Source of the DNA: Iris pallida
Taxonomy: Eukaryota; Streptophyta; Magnoliopsida; Asparagales; Iridaceae
Direction: 5' to 3'
DNA length: 64,000 bases
NCBI GenBank assembly: GCA_029216955.1
Contig: JANAVB010015600.1
Coordinates: 34,662,569 to 34,726,568 of the forward strand
Made by a program: the position numbers and the translations under genes. The notes under the pieces were generated by a model. The model was not told the DNA's origin and did no database searches. It saw only the letters and a list, made by a program, of their open reading frames with translations. Positions 20,991-30,318 of this stretch are shown here, piece by piece (position 1 is the first letter of the stretch; each line of letters begins with the position of its first letter).

Positions 20991-21210
20991 AACACCACAA
21001 TAGTAGGGAGGAGAAACCGAGCCCATCGGTGGTGTTTTCTGCACGAGTGGGGATCAGCGAAGGAACATGAGGAAATCCGGATCAATTGGCCAGTCGGTTA
21101 ACCAATTAATTGGTTGACCGATCCAATACGTTCAGAGAGGCAGAGGCTGGATTAGACATATTTGATTGTTACACTGGTAAATGTTATGAACGAATCGGTC
21201 AGATCAATTT
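20991..21210. other. Unassigned spacer
   Basis: About 220 bases, no gene. It contains short GGTTAACCAATTAATTGG-type palindromic sequence at about 21,097. Confidence 0.4.
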
Positions 21211-21242
21211 AGGACAAACTTTTGATATGATTTATGGTTCAT

Positions 21243-21281
<39 letters not shown>

Positions 21282-21313
21282 ATATATATACAAACTTTTG
21301 ATATGATTTATGG

Positions 21314-21332
<19 letters not shown>
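21211..21332. repeat. (CT)n microsatellites with a duplicated 27-bp flank
   Basis: The flank running from CAAACTTTTGATATG to TTATGGTTC occurs at about 21,215 and 21,291, each copy followed by (CT)n. The offset is 76 bases. This looks like a TSD or tandem duplication beside the TA tract. Confidence 0.75.

Positions 21333-21404
<72 letters not shown>
21333..21404. repeat. (TA)n tract upstream of a SINE
   Basis: About 70 bases of alternating TA. It borders the head of the family 1 SINE. Confidence 0.95.
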
Positions 21405-21405
<1 letters not shown>

Positions 21406-21507
21406 CAAATGACCTCTAGCCTAGTGATTAAGAGAGATGCATGCGGCCCAAGGGGTCGGGAGTTCGAGCCCCGGTGGAGACGAGTTCGCCACAATTACCC
21501 ATTGCTT

Positions 21508-21510
<3 letters not shown>
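21405..21510 (+). mobile_element. tRNA-derived SINE (family 1) ending in ATTGCTTCAA(TA)n
   Basis: GCAAATGACCTCTAGCCTAG begins right after (TA)n. Box A is TAGCCTAGTGATTAAG and the box B region is AGTTCGAGCCCC. The body is GGTGGAGACGAGTTCGCC and the tail is ACAATTACCCATTGCTTCAA, followed by (TA)n. It is about 106 bp and matches 16,271-16,370. Its last 15 or so bases closely resemble the 3' end of the LINE at 25,472. Confidence 0.8.

Positions 21511-21580
<70 letters not shown>
21511..21580. repeat. (TA)n tract shared by two SINE 3' ends
   Basis: Alternating TA. It serves as the tail of the plus-strand SINE on its left and of the minus-strand SINE on its right. Confidence 0.9.
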
Positions 21581-21582
<2 letters not shown>

Positions 21583-21812
21583 CTGGTCCGAAAGCCTCCA
21601 AACTCGACCCGAAGGTCGGCATCCATACTTGTATTTCACCGCATCAGGTTCGACCCGAAGGCCCGCACTAGCACTTGTATTTCACTGCATCCAGCTCGCA
21701 CTCACATTTATTCCTCTACATGGAATTAAATGTGCTTCTCCCGTTGCTCGAACCTACAACCTCTTCGGAGGACGTGCCTCACTCTAACCAATTGAGCTAG
21801 AGGTCATTGGAT
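21581..21812 (-). mobile_element. tRNA-derived SINE (family 3), minus strand, (TA)n tail
   Basis: Minus-strand reading from 21,812: CCAATGACCTCTAGCTCAAT then TGGTTAGAG (box A TAGCTCAATTGG), TGTAGGTTCGAGCAA (box B), then a body with two 45-50 bp repeats (GGTGAAATACAAGT or GTGAAATACAAGT with CCTTCGGGTCGA), ending GCTTTCGGACCAGGAA and (TA)n. The head shares ATGACCTCTAGC with family 1. No acceptor stem, so not a tRNA gene. Confidence 0.65.
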
Positions 21813-24800
21813 CTAAGGAGGCTATCCCGAACTGTCCTAGGGAGGGCCTGCGAAGCAGAAAGGACGCAAAATCTAATCAATAGATGTCGATAGTGTCGTG
21901 GAACGTTCGAGGAGCTAACTCGATCGGTAGATGGCGGGAGATACTAGAGATAATTCGAAATCACAAAAGTTCGATTGTATTATTACAAGAAAGCAAAATA
22001 AAAGTGCAGGATAAAATCAATAAAAGAGTGCCTCACCATTGGGCATCTATACACAATCTGGAGTTGTGCGGGGTGGCCCATATCTGGACCCTGTGGGACA
22101 CGCGAATATGGGCTGGCCAGGTAAAATTCGTATCTGAGCAGCTGATTGTGGTGGAGTTCACCAACAAAGGAGGATTGAGGATATCGGTAGGGGCGGTATA
22201 CAGTCATAATGATCGACGTAGAAGATTCCAACTATGGCGGGACATCACTCAGACTGCTATGGAGATGGAGGGACGACTACCATTACTACTCTGCAGGGAT
22301 TTTAATGCGATGTTAGCAACTGAAGAGAAGCACGGAGGCAGGCAAGTTCCTATAGATATTCTGGATGATTTTCAAAATTGCTTATTACACTCAGGTCTAC
22401 ATTGTCTAGCAAGAACGGGCCATCGATGGAGATGGAGCAATAGTTCGACCACGAATCGAGTGGTGTGTCAACTCGATAGGGCGCTATGCAATGCAAACTA
22501 GCTGGAGAAATTCCCAACAGGAAAGACAGAGGGGCTACAAGGAGGGACGAGCGACCACACACTCATATTGGTGCAACTTCAGGAAATTGAGGTACCACGC
22601 CAGCGTCCATTCAGATTCTGCAACACATGGCCGGAAAGGGAGGGGTATGATGAGGTAGTCACTTGCGAATTTCAAACCATATTCCACGGGAATGCTCAAT
22701 TCAGATTCGTCCAGAGACTTAAGCACATCAAGCAGCAACTAAAGATATGGAACCAACGAAGACCAAAGAGGCCGCTAGCATCACTGGAGCGGGAGTTAAA
22801 GGAGGTTCAGGATGCTTTACAAAGTAATCCGCTAGACGCGGATATGGCAGGCCGAGAACTAGAGTTACAAAAGCATCTGCGCCAATTACGGTTCCTCGAG
22901 GAAGTCCAATTATAGCAACAGGCTAAGTGTCAGTGGTTGAAAGATGGGGATCGTTGCTCGAAATTCTTTCATGCTACTGTCCGGGCTCATCAACATACCA
23001 ATGCTATTGGTACCCTACTTGATGCGAATAGGAGATTATTGACTGAAGACAAGGACATTGAGAACGAAGCACTAGCCTACTACCGGGTCCTCTATAATCA
23101 AGACAACTATAGATCAACTTTTTTGAAGATTATTGGTAAACGGATGGTTACGGAAGAAGGAAATAATGTCTTACGTAAATCAATAACACTAGAGGAAATT
23201 GAGTAGATTGTCAAGGAGGCGGACCCCAATAAAGCACCAGGTCCAGATGGGTTCAATGCTATTTTCTACAAAAAGCACTGGGAGCAAATGAAATATCATA
23301 TCAAGCAGATACTACATGATTTCCTCACCACAGGTAATCTTTTGAAAGAACTTAACCATACATTTCTAACATTAGTTCCTAAGAAGGAAGGAGCGTCGGC
23401 CCTGGGGGACTTCAGGCCGATAGCTTGCTGTAACTTTATCTATAAAATTATTACACATGTGATGTGTAAGAGAATACAGCATATAATGTAAGGACTCATA
23501 TCCGACAATCAAACAACTTTTATTAAAGGGCGCTCGATAGCAGAGAATTGCTTACTTGCGCATGAACTGGTCAGAGACTTCAACAAAGCAGGTGGGAGGA
23601 AAGGTTGCATCAAACTAGACCTGAGAAAGGCATATGACATGGTGAATAGAGATTTTCTCTGTGCTATCCTATTAGGTATAGGGTTCGAGCAGTGGTGGGT
23701 GGACAGAATTCGAACCTGTATATCTACGCCTACGTTCTTTGTATTAATCAAAGGCTAGCCACATGGGTACTTTGGCAGTAATCGAGGGTTATGTCAGGGA
23801 GACCCCCTCTCTCCGTACCTTTTTACTATAGTGATAGAATATTATACTTGCATGATGGATATTATAGTACACCAGGGGGATATTGTGCCGCTCTACATAC
23901 GGGTTCAGCCGAAGATATCTCACCTTATTTACGCTGATGACCTATTGGTCTTCATTGAGCCGACAGAGAGGGGTATTGGGGGCGTTGAATGCATTCCTTG
24001 AAGAGTTTGGGCAGGTGTCAGGCTTGTGCTTAAATAAAGAAAAGAGCCGTGTGTATTTTAACAGGGACTGTCCATCACAAGAACATTAGTTAGAGCTACT
24101 AGGCATTGAGAGGGGTACCCTCCCAGTTTGCTATCTGGGTCTGCTATTGTCTATTTTCTATGTGAGGGATACAGATTGTCAAGGATTGGTACAGTATGTG
24201 CAGAAGAGACTGGACAGTTGGCAGTCTCAAATATTATCATTTGGGGGTTGCTGTGAGTTGATTAGGTCTGTTATTATGGCAATAACAGCCTACTGATGCA
24301 AGCATTATACATCCCGCTGAGTACTATTCAGAAAATAGAAAAGCTATGTGCTAACTTCGTATGGAAGGGTAGGATTCATACAATCTCATGGGAGGAATTA
24401 TGTCGGCCAAAAGGAGAAGGGGGTGTTGGGTTGCAAAGCCTGCGGGTACTACATAAAGTAGGCATGCTCAAACTAGCGTGGAAATTTTTGGAAGGTCGAT
24501 CGCAATAGGCCAGATGGACATCCAGCAGATATATCAAGATGGATAGCTTCTGGCTACAAGCAGTGGACAATAATGTCTCAATCACAATAAAATGTTCTTC
24601 GTCGTCGGCCAGTACTAAAAGAACACATCAGATGAGTTGTGCATGATGGTAGGGACACAAGTCTTTGGATGGATCCACGGCTTAAGCATCAGAGCATTAT
24701 TGATCGACTAGGTTGTCCTACTTACGAGATGATCGGTAGTACGGAGAGCCTTGCAGTTCTAATCCGAGAGGGGGAACGGCATGTAGCGGGGAATCAAATA

Positions 24801-25469
24801 GGCAGTAGTATAAAGAGGACATAATGGGAATTCAGCTTGACAAAGATGCTACGTATGATCATTGGCTCTGGGAAGGGTCGGTCGATAGGGGGTTCTCAAG
24901 TAAGTTGGTATATGATCAACTTCGACCACACAGCAACCGGGTGGCTTGGGCGGACACAGTTTGGACGAAGGGCGTGGAAGTAAAATTACAGTTGTGCGCA
25001 TACAGAGCTATCAGAGATAGACTTCTCACACGGGACAGATTGGCGCGGTTTGGCATGCAGGTTCCGAGCATGCAGTGTGCCTTGTGCATGGCAGGAGAGG
25101 AGTCTTACGATCACCTATTTTTTCAGTACCCGGTTTCAAGTTTTATATGGCAAACTTGTAGAGCTCAAGTGGGTATCAATGCTACTGGAAGGATTGGACT
25201 GCAGGAAATCTTTGAGGAGGTGGCTGCTATTAGAAACCGTACGACATACAGACGAGCCAGGCTAAAACTGCTAGCTGCGGTTTGGCACGTATGGCGAAAA
25301 AGGAACAGACGTATATTCGAAGGAGTAGCAACATCTGTAAATGGTATTCTAAACAATATGGAATATGATTGCAGGTGTTTAGGAGGTTAGCGGTCAGCTC
25401 TGAATTATTGTACAATAGTTGGAGATTGTAAGTTGTCTTTTTTGGTTATTAATAAAAGTACCCTTGCTT

Positions 25470-25472
<3 letters not shown>
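21813..25472 (+). mobile_element. L1-type LINE (LINE-A), ORF2 only, (TA)n tail
   Basis: Begins about 70 bases upstream of an endonuclease ORF2 and ends GTACCCTTGCTTCAA, followed directly by (TA)n. No ORF1 or GC-rich 5' UTR precedes ORF2. Its 5' side abuts the head of the minus-strand SINE. Either the LINE is 5'-truncated at the ORF1/ORF2 boundary or its RNA began there. The tail is (TA)n rather than poly(A). Confidence 0.8.
21884..25390 (+). pseudogene. LINE-A ORF2: AP endonuclease, reverse transcriptase, zf-RVT
   Basis: Starts MSIVSWNVRGANS, the usual first strand of the APE-type endonuclease, with LLQESKI and CRDFNAML following. The reverse transcriptase includes PNKAPGPDGFNAIFY, LVPKKEG, DFRPIACCNFIYKI, FIKGRSIAENCLLAHE, KLDLRKAYDMVN, GDPLSPYLF and LIYADDLLVF. 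A zf-RVT domain (CALCMAGEESYDHLFFQYPV) and a VWHVWRKRNRRIFEG motif close it in an intact 188-residue frame at 24,824-25,390. In-frame stops at 22,499, 22,913, 23,204, 23,489 and 23,756, plus a frameshift near 23,970 and further breaks at 24.1-24.8 kb, make it non-functional. Confidence 0.85.

Positions 25473-25545
<73 letters not shown>
25473..25545. repeat. (TA)n tail of LINE-A
   Basis: Alternating TA directly between the LINE 3' end and the head of the next SINE. Confidence 0.95.
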
Positions 25546-25547
<2 letters not shown>

Positions 25548-25639
25548 TATGACCTCTAGCCTAGTGGTTAAGGAAGATGCATGCGACCCGAGTGGTTAGG
25601 AGCTCGAATCCCAGTGGGAGAGATTCCAGAAACAAGGGA

Positions 25640-25673
<34 letters not shown>
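25546..25673 (+). mobile_element. tRNA-derived SINE (family 1 head, poly(A) tail)
   Basis: ATGACCTCTAGCCTAGTGG, GATGCATGCGACCCGAGTGG and AGCTCGAATCCCAGTGGG give a head like family 1 with boxes A and B. The tail differs: CCAGAAACAAGGGAGGT then about 30 A. (TA)n lies on both sides. The same head with a different tail suggests tail exchange. Confidence 0.7.

Positions 25674-25725
<52 letters not shown>
25674..25725. repeat. (TA)n between SINE poly(A) and the 5' end of LINE-B
   Basis: About 50 bases of alternating TA, immediately upstream of the first unique base of the full-length LINE. Confidence 0.95.
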
Positions 25726-25727
<2 letters not shown>

Positions 25728-26560
25728 AAACTATTTTTTCCTCCCATGTCCGCTGATCCCTCCTTCCCCCTTTCCTCCCACGGAGCTCCCTGACCTTGTG
25801 ACCCGGGCCGCCCGGTCAGTCCCCCATCCGACTCCCGACGTCAGCGACTGCCCCCCCTCCGCAAGCGTCGTTTGGGTCGCCCGTGCGACGGGCGCAGCCG
25901 GGCGATGCGCCGCCCTCTCCCGCTACCAGCTTGGGCCCCTGCTCACCTCGCGTTGGTTGGCGCTCCCCCAGCCGGCTGGCCCCGAAGCTCCGGTGGCCGT
26001 CGATCGGACCTTCCCCATCCTCGTCGGCACTCATTGCCTTGAAGCCCCGCCTGTTCTCGCCGGAGCTTCCTCCCATTCGCCTAACCGCCCTGGCACGGCC
26101 CAGCCTCTGCGGTGGCCCCCTCCCCCTGTCGTCGACCATCCCCTGCCGGTCTCCTTTAGGATCGCCCGCGATCTTCTCCGCCGGAGATCCTGGGCCGTCT
26201 GCTGCCCCGAGGTCGAATTTGAATTTTTAAAATTTGAATCTCTTGATTTCGCATGCGCCTCCCACCATCTCGGGGAGCCATGCACCCTCCTGGTGTCGCG
26301 CTTCTGCGCCCCGCCCAGCCGAGCCGGAGTATGCGCCCCACTCTTGGGGTTATGCGCCTGGCTTTTCTGTTGGGGGCCAGAAGCCTTATGTGCCCGTGTC
26401 GCTGGGTCATGCGCCCGAGTCGGACGTCGGGGCCCTCGCGCCTGCGTCTTATACGCCTGCTCTCCCATCCCTACGGCCCCTGTCCTCTGACCCTCAGTGC
26501 CAGACCAGGCGCATACCTTCGGTCTCGCTCTTGCGGATGCCCGGCCTCCATGCGCCCAGC
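25726..26560 (+). promoter_or_regulatory. GC-rich 5' region of LINE-B, probable internal promoter and start of ORF1
   Basis: About 830 bases of GC- and CpG-rich, proline-codon-like sequence with several overlapping open frames on both strands. It covers the 5' UTR and perhaps the low-complexity N-terminus of ORF1. The exact ORF1 start cannot be fixed. Promoter activity is inferred from LINE biology. Confidence 0.4.
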
Positions 26561-28193
26561 TTGCCTCATCCCCCTAGCCTTCGGCGGGCGATCATGCGCT
26601 CGAGCCTGAGGCCCCCTCCTTGGCTCCAATTAATAACTGCAGCTCACATTCGTTCGGAGTATCTTCGGGATGCGTCGGTATTTTCCCCACCCGCGTTCCG
26701 AGCCCCTCCCCTGCTCCTCCCCCTAGTCGGACATTTGCCGATGTTCTACGCCCGGATAGGGCATCGCAGCTGCCTCCTCCAGCTAATGGTGTCGACCTCC
26801 CTGAGCTTGAATTCCCCACCCCGTACGAAGGTGAACATATCAGTGTGCCGTTCTCAACCGCAGAAATTCACTCTCTTTCCTCTACCTTCTCGAAGTCATT
26901 CGTGCTGAAATTCCAATCAGCATGCCCCAAACTCCCGGTTGCACAGGAAGCTATAGCTGGATGAGGTCCTTCCTCCCCTTACAAGGTCACACCGGTAGAT
27001 TCCAAGCATCTTTTCCTCCACCTATCTTCTGAACCCGATTGCTTCCTAGTTTGGGCAAAGGGCACCATCTCCATTGGAGCTCACACCGTCAAAATCGCCA
27101 AATGGTCCCCAAGTTTCAATCCCAAGGCCGACTCTAAGATTATCTTCTCATGGATTACTCTGCCACAACTCCCCCTGGTCTGCTTCGCCCTCGCGGCGCT
27201 CAAGAGGATTGCCAGCTCATTCGGGAAACTCGTCGCTATTGCCAACGAAACCCGCCATCTCTCTAAAGGCAATTATGCCAAGATATGCGTGGAGATCGAC
27301 CTATCCCCTGAACCCCCATCCTCTATTCAGCTAGAGCTGGAGGGGCGGACACACCTTCAGGCGCTTGAGTACGACAACAATATCAGCTTCTGCTTGTACT
27401 GCCAGATTAGAGGCCATCTATCGAAGCAGTGCTTCAAAGCACACCCCGAGCTCAGAAAGAAAGCGCCCCCAAAGAACCACCCCCAGAAGACCACCAATCA
27501 CCCAAACCATCTTACCACTCCAGGCCCGATTCTCCTCTACCCCAACATACACTCTCACTTCGCTGAGAGTGACAGATCCCCCAGTCCTCTCCAACCTACA
27601 GCGGAGCATAGCATCACGGCCCCAGCCAAGACAACAGGCGTCACCCTCATCAACAGATTCGACATCTTGAGCCCCCCTCTAGAGGAAGAACTAATCCCCC
27701 TTCTACCGAGCCTCAGAACGATGCCGGAGGAGCGCGGGCAGTCGAGCCTCCCGCAGTGTCCCAGATTACGGATGATCGCATCGGAGACCTTACTGAGAAA
27801 GCCTCGAAAGCTGACGGCGATATTAGGCAGGAAATTACCCCTCTGGATGAAGAAACACTCACCCCATCACCCCTTTCGGACGTGGGAGAGCGGTCGCCAG
27901 ACCTTGAGTATGAAGCACGGATCCGTCAAGCTCAGGATGCAGGCTTCCTTAACCCCAACAACCCTTTCCGCGCGCTAGCCGAAATCGAATCTGAACTCGC
28001 CATCATATTGGAGAACGCTCAAGAGATTGGAGACCCGAAAGCAGACACCACTGTGCCTCATACGGGCCCTTCTACTCATCAAAACAAAAAGAAGAAGAAA
28101 AATAATATTAGTACCAGAGGCCCGGTGGTAATGACCACCCGGTCAGCTTCAAAGCTCAACCCAACACCCAATAGCAATCATGCAAACGCTTAA
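26560..28193 (+). pseudogene. LINE-B ORF1: DUF4283-like domain and CCHC zinc knuckle
   Basis: Includes SRTFADVLRPD, then a DUF4283-type region (DCFLVWAKGTISIGAHTVKI, IIFSWITLPQLPL, GKLVAIANETRHLSKGNYAK) and a CCHC knuckle CLYCQIRGHLSKQC. This is the usual order of plant L1 ORF1 RNA-binding proteins. A stop at 26,962 and a frameshift near 27,740 break it. The last part (QEITPLDEETL, NPFRALAEIESEL, KKKKKN) runs in another frame to the TAA at 28,191. It overlaps the ORF2 start by 14 bases. Confidence 0.8.
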
Positions 28194-29478
28194 CATCCTG
28201 ACTTGGAACGTCAGAGGGCCGCCAACAAACCAACCAAGAGAAGATTGACATCCCTTATCAAAATCCACCGAATCGACATTATCGTCATCATCGAACCCAA
28301 AATCCTACAGAAAAACCTCAAAGCAATCCAACTTCAACTTGGCTTCTCGAATGCCATTGTCGGGTGTCATGACATTTGGATCCTCCTTTCCAACGAATGC
28401 TCATTTGACACCGTCCTCGACTCCGATTAGTCGCTGTCCTGCTGGGTGGAACACCCAGCCCTCCCTTCCAGATCCCTCATCTCCGTCGTTCACGGTAGCT
28501 GCGACTTCGTTGAGCGAAAGCACCTCTAGACCACCCTGATGGGGACCCACAGCTCCCTCAACAACCTTTCGTGGTTGTGTATCGGGGACTTCAACACTAT
28601 CTCGAGCAGCAAGAAAAAAATCAGGGGCTACCCTCCCCACCAACCGGCGATGAACGATTTCAACTCCTTCATGTTTCAGTCCAACTTACAGCCTCTTCCC
28701 TTCTCCGGGAACTCCTTTACATGGTGCAACATGCAAGAAGGAGCCCGTCGCCAATACTCCAGCTTGGATCAAGCCCTCGTCGACAATCGATGGATAGACA
28801 TGAACCTTATTTTCAACCTATCCCACCTCAACTCTACCGAATCGGACCACTCCCCCTCCTTATCGAGGTCAGCACCAGCAACAACCCTATTAAAAAACCC
28901 TTCATATTCTTGGATCTATGGAGACATCACCCTCAATTCCACAACATCGTGGCCTCCGCATGGAACTCTGCTAACAACCCGGGCCCCATGATCAGAATGG
29001 CCCTCAAACTTAAGGCTACCAAGCGTGCCCTCGCCTCCTGGAGTAAACTCGCATTCAGGAACATTTTCCAAGAGATTAAGACCGCGGAGGACGACATCAC
29101 TCGCGCCGAAATCAGATTCGCCACTGACGGATCCCCAGAGAATCGAGCTACCATTCACCTCAACAAGGTCGTCCTTAAATTATGCCTCAAAGTGGAGACA
29201 AAATTCTGGAGGCAGAAAGCCAGATTGACTTAGGATAATAAGGGCGATAGAAACTTCGCTTTCTTCCACGCATATGTTAGGGGCCGCAGGCATCATCTAT
29301 CCCTTCATCAAATATCCGATGAGAACGACACAGTACTTAAAGACCAGCAGTCCATCCAGGTGGCCGCTACCAACTTCTACTCCAAACTCTTCACCAAAGA
29401 CGTCGTAGCCAAAGACGATAGCTTCCTGGCGAAGGTGCCTCTTTTGATTGATGATCAGGATAATGATCATATGGCTAT
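28180..29478 (+). pseudogene. LINE-B ORF2, 5' part: AP endonuclease
   Basis: ATG at 28,180 gives QTLNILTWNVRGPP, the endonuclease start. After a frameshift near 28,230 the frame reads IDIIVIIEPKI, CIGDFNTIS, FSGNSFTWCNMQEG, SLDQALVDNRWI and STESDHSP, the conserved endonuclease motifs ending in SDH. Stops at about 28,428 and 28,526 and a shift near 28,860 follow. The linker (ALASWSKLAFRNIFQEI, FYSKLFTKDVV) leads to the Copia insertion between the endonuclease and the reverse transcriptase. Confidence 0.82.
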
Positions 29479-29601
29479 TGTTGAGAATCAATAAGGGACT
29501 TTTAGTCCCACATCGGAATTTGTAGTATGTAGAGGAGCTAGACTCCCTATAAGTAGTGAAGTAGTCCATCAATAAAATCATCCCAACTATTATTTTCTAT
29601 A
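29479..29601 (+). repeat. Left LTR of the short-LTR Copia
   Basis: Identical to 34,931-35,053 except at the penultimate base (T here, C in the right LTR). Confidence 0.95.
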
Positions 29602-29614
29602 TGGTATCAGAGCC
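29602..29614 (+). other. Primer-binding site (initiator tRNA-Met)
   Basis: TGGTATCAGAGCC lies directly after the left LTR. This is the usual complement of the plant initiator methionine tRNA 3' end. Confidence 0.92.
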
Positions 29615-29649
29615 ATAACTCTCTCTCTCTCTCCACACAAAAAAAAAAT

Positions 29650-30060
29650 TTTTTTTTTAGCCCCCCTCCCGGAGCAGCCCCCCCGACCCCCCTTCCCCCC
29701 CCCTGAGCAGCCCCCCCGACCTGCGCCCCCCCCGACCCCCCTTCCCCCCCGCCCGCTGACCCGCGCCCCCCCCCCGCTGACCCGCCGGCCCCCCTTCCCC
29801 CCCTCCAGCGCCGCCCCCCCCGGCCCCCCCCCAACCCGCCCCTTTACTGCTGCTACAACACCCTTTTTAGGGTTTTCTTTTGCTGTTTCCAAAAAAAAAA
29901 AAAACAGATTTCTTCTCTTTAGAAGATCTCTGTAGTTGCCTCGAGAATCAGAGTTCCTTCTCTTTAGAAGATCTCTGTAGTTGCCTTCGAGAATTAGTAC
30001 ATTCTTTTTAGAATCTCTGCTACGAATACGAAATCTCTTTAGATCTTCGTATCTCAGAAA
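29650..30060 (+). repeat. Copia leader: long C-rich tract and a tandem repeat
   Basis: 29,660-29,850 is almost entirely C-runs broken by GAC, TT or GCTGA. 29,920-30,000 holds two copies of TCTCTTTAGAAGATCTCTGT with GTAGTTGCCT. No gene. The minus-strand frames rich in GGGG are composition artefacts. Confidence 0.8.
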
Positions 30061-30318
30061 CGTTGTCTTTACAATCATTTCTGCACGGCTGGTATACCTC
30101 TGGTTTGTCTCATGCAAGGAGGCACAACTATGTTGGTTATCCTTGTGCCGTCCGAACGCGTTATCATGATGCGGTTCTAGTTGGTCGTATAACCTACGAC
30201 ATATCAGTGAGGGATCTCGTTTTGTTGTTTCCCCCCGGTAGCTGACTAAGACGAAGACGACTCCACAGAAGACGACTCCGAAAACAACAACACCTCACTG
30301 ATTGCAGTTGCAGAAGTC

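Noticed and set aside
21204..21671. Open frames coding for runs of Tyr-Ile or Ser-Leu on both strands (also near 9.0, 16.4, 25.7, 39.9 and 56.1 kb)
   Set aside because: They are translations of (TA)n and (CT)n microsatellites with no start context or domain.
25798..26908. Several long overlapping frames on both strands (up to 230 residues)
   Set aside because: All lie in the GC-rich 5' part of LINE-B. High GC lowers stop frequency, and none has a recognisable domain apart from the ORF1 frame.
29590..30117. Gly-rich minus-strand protein of 175 residues
   Set aside because: It is the antisense of the C-rich Copia leader.
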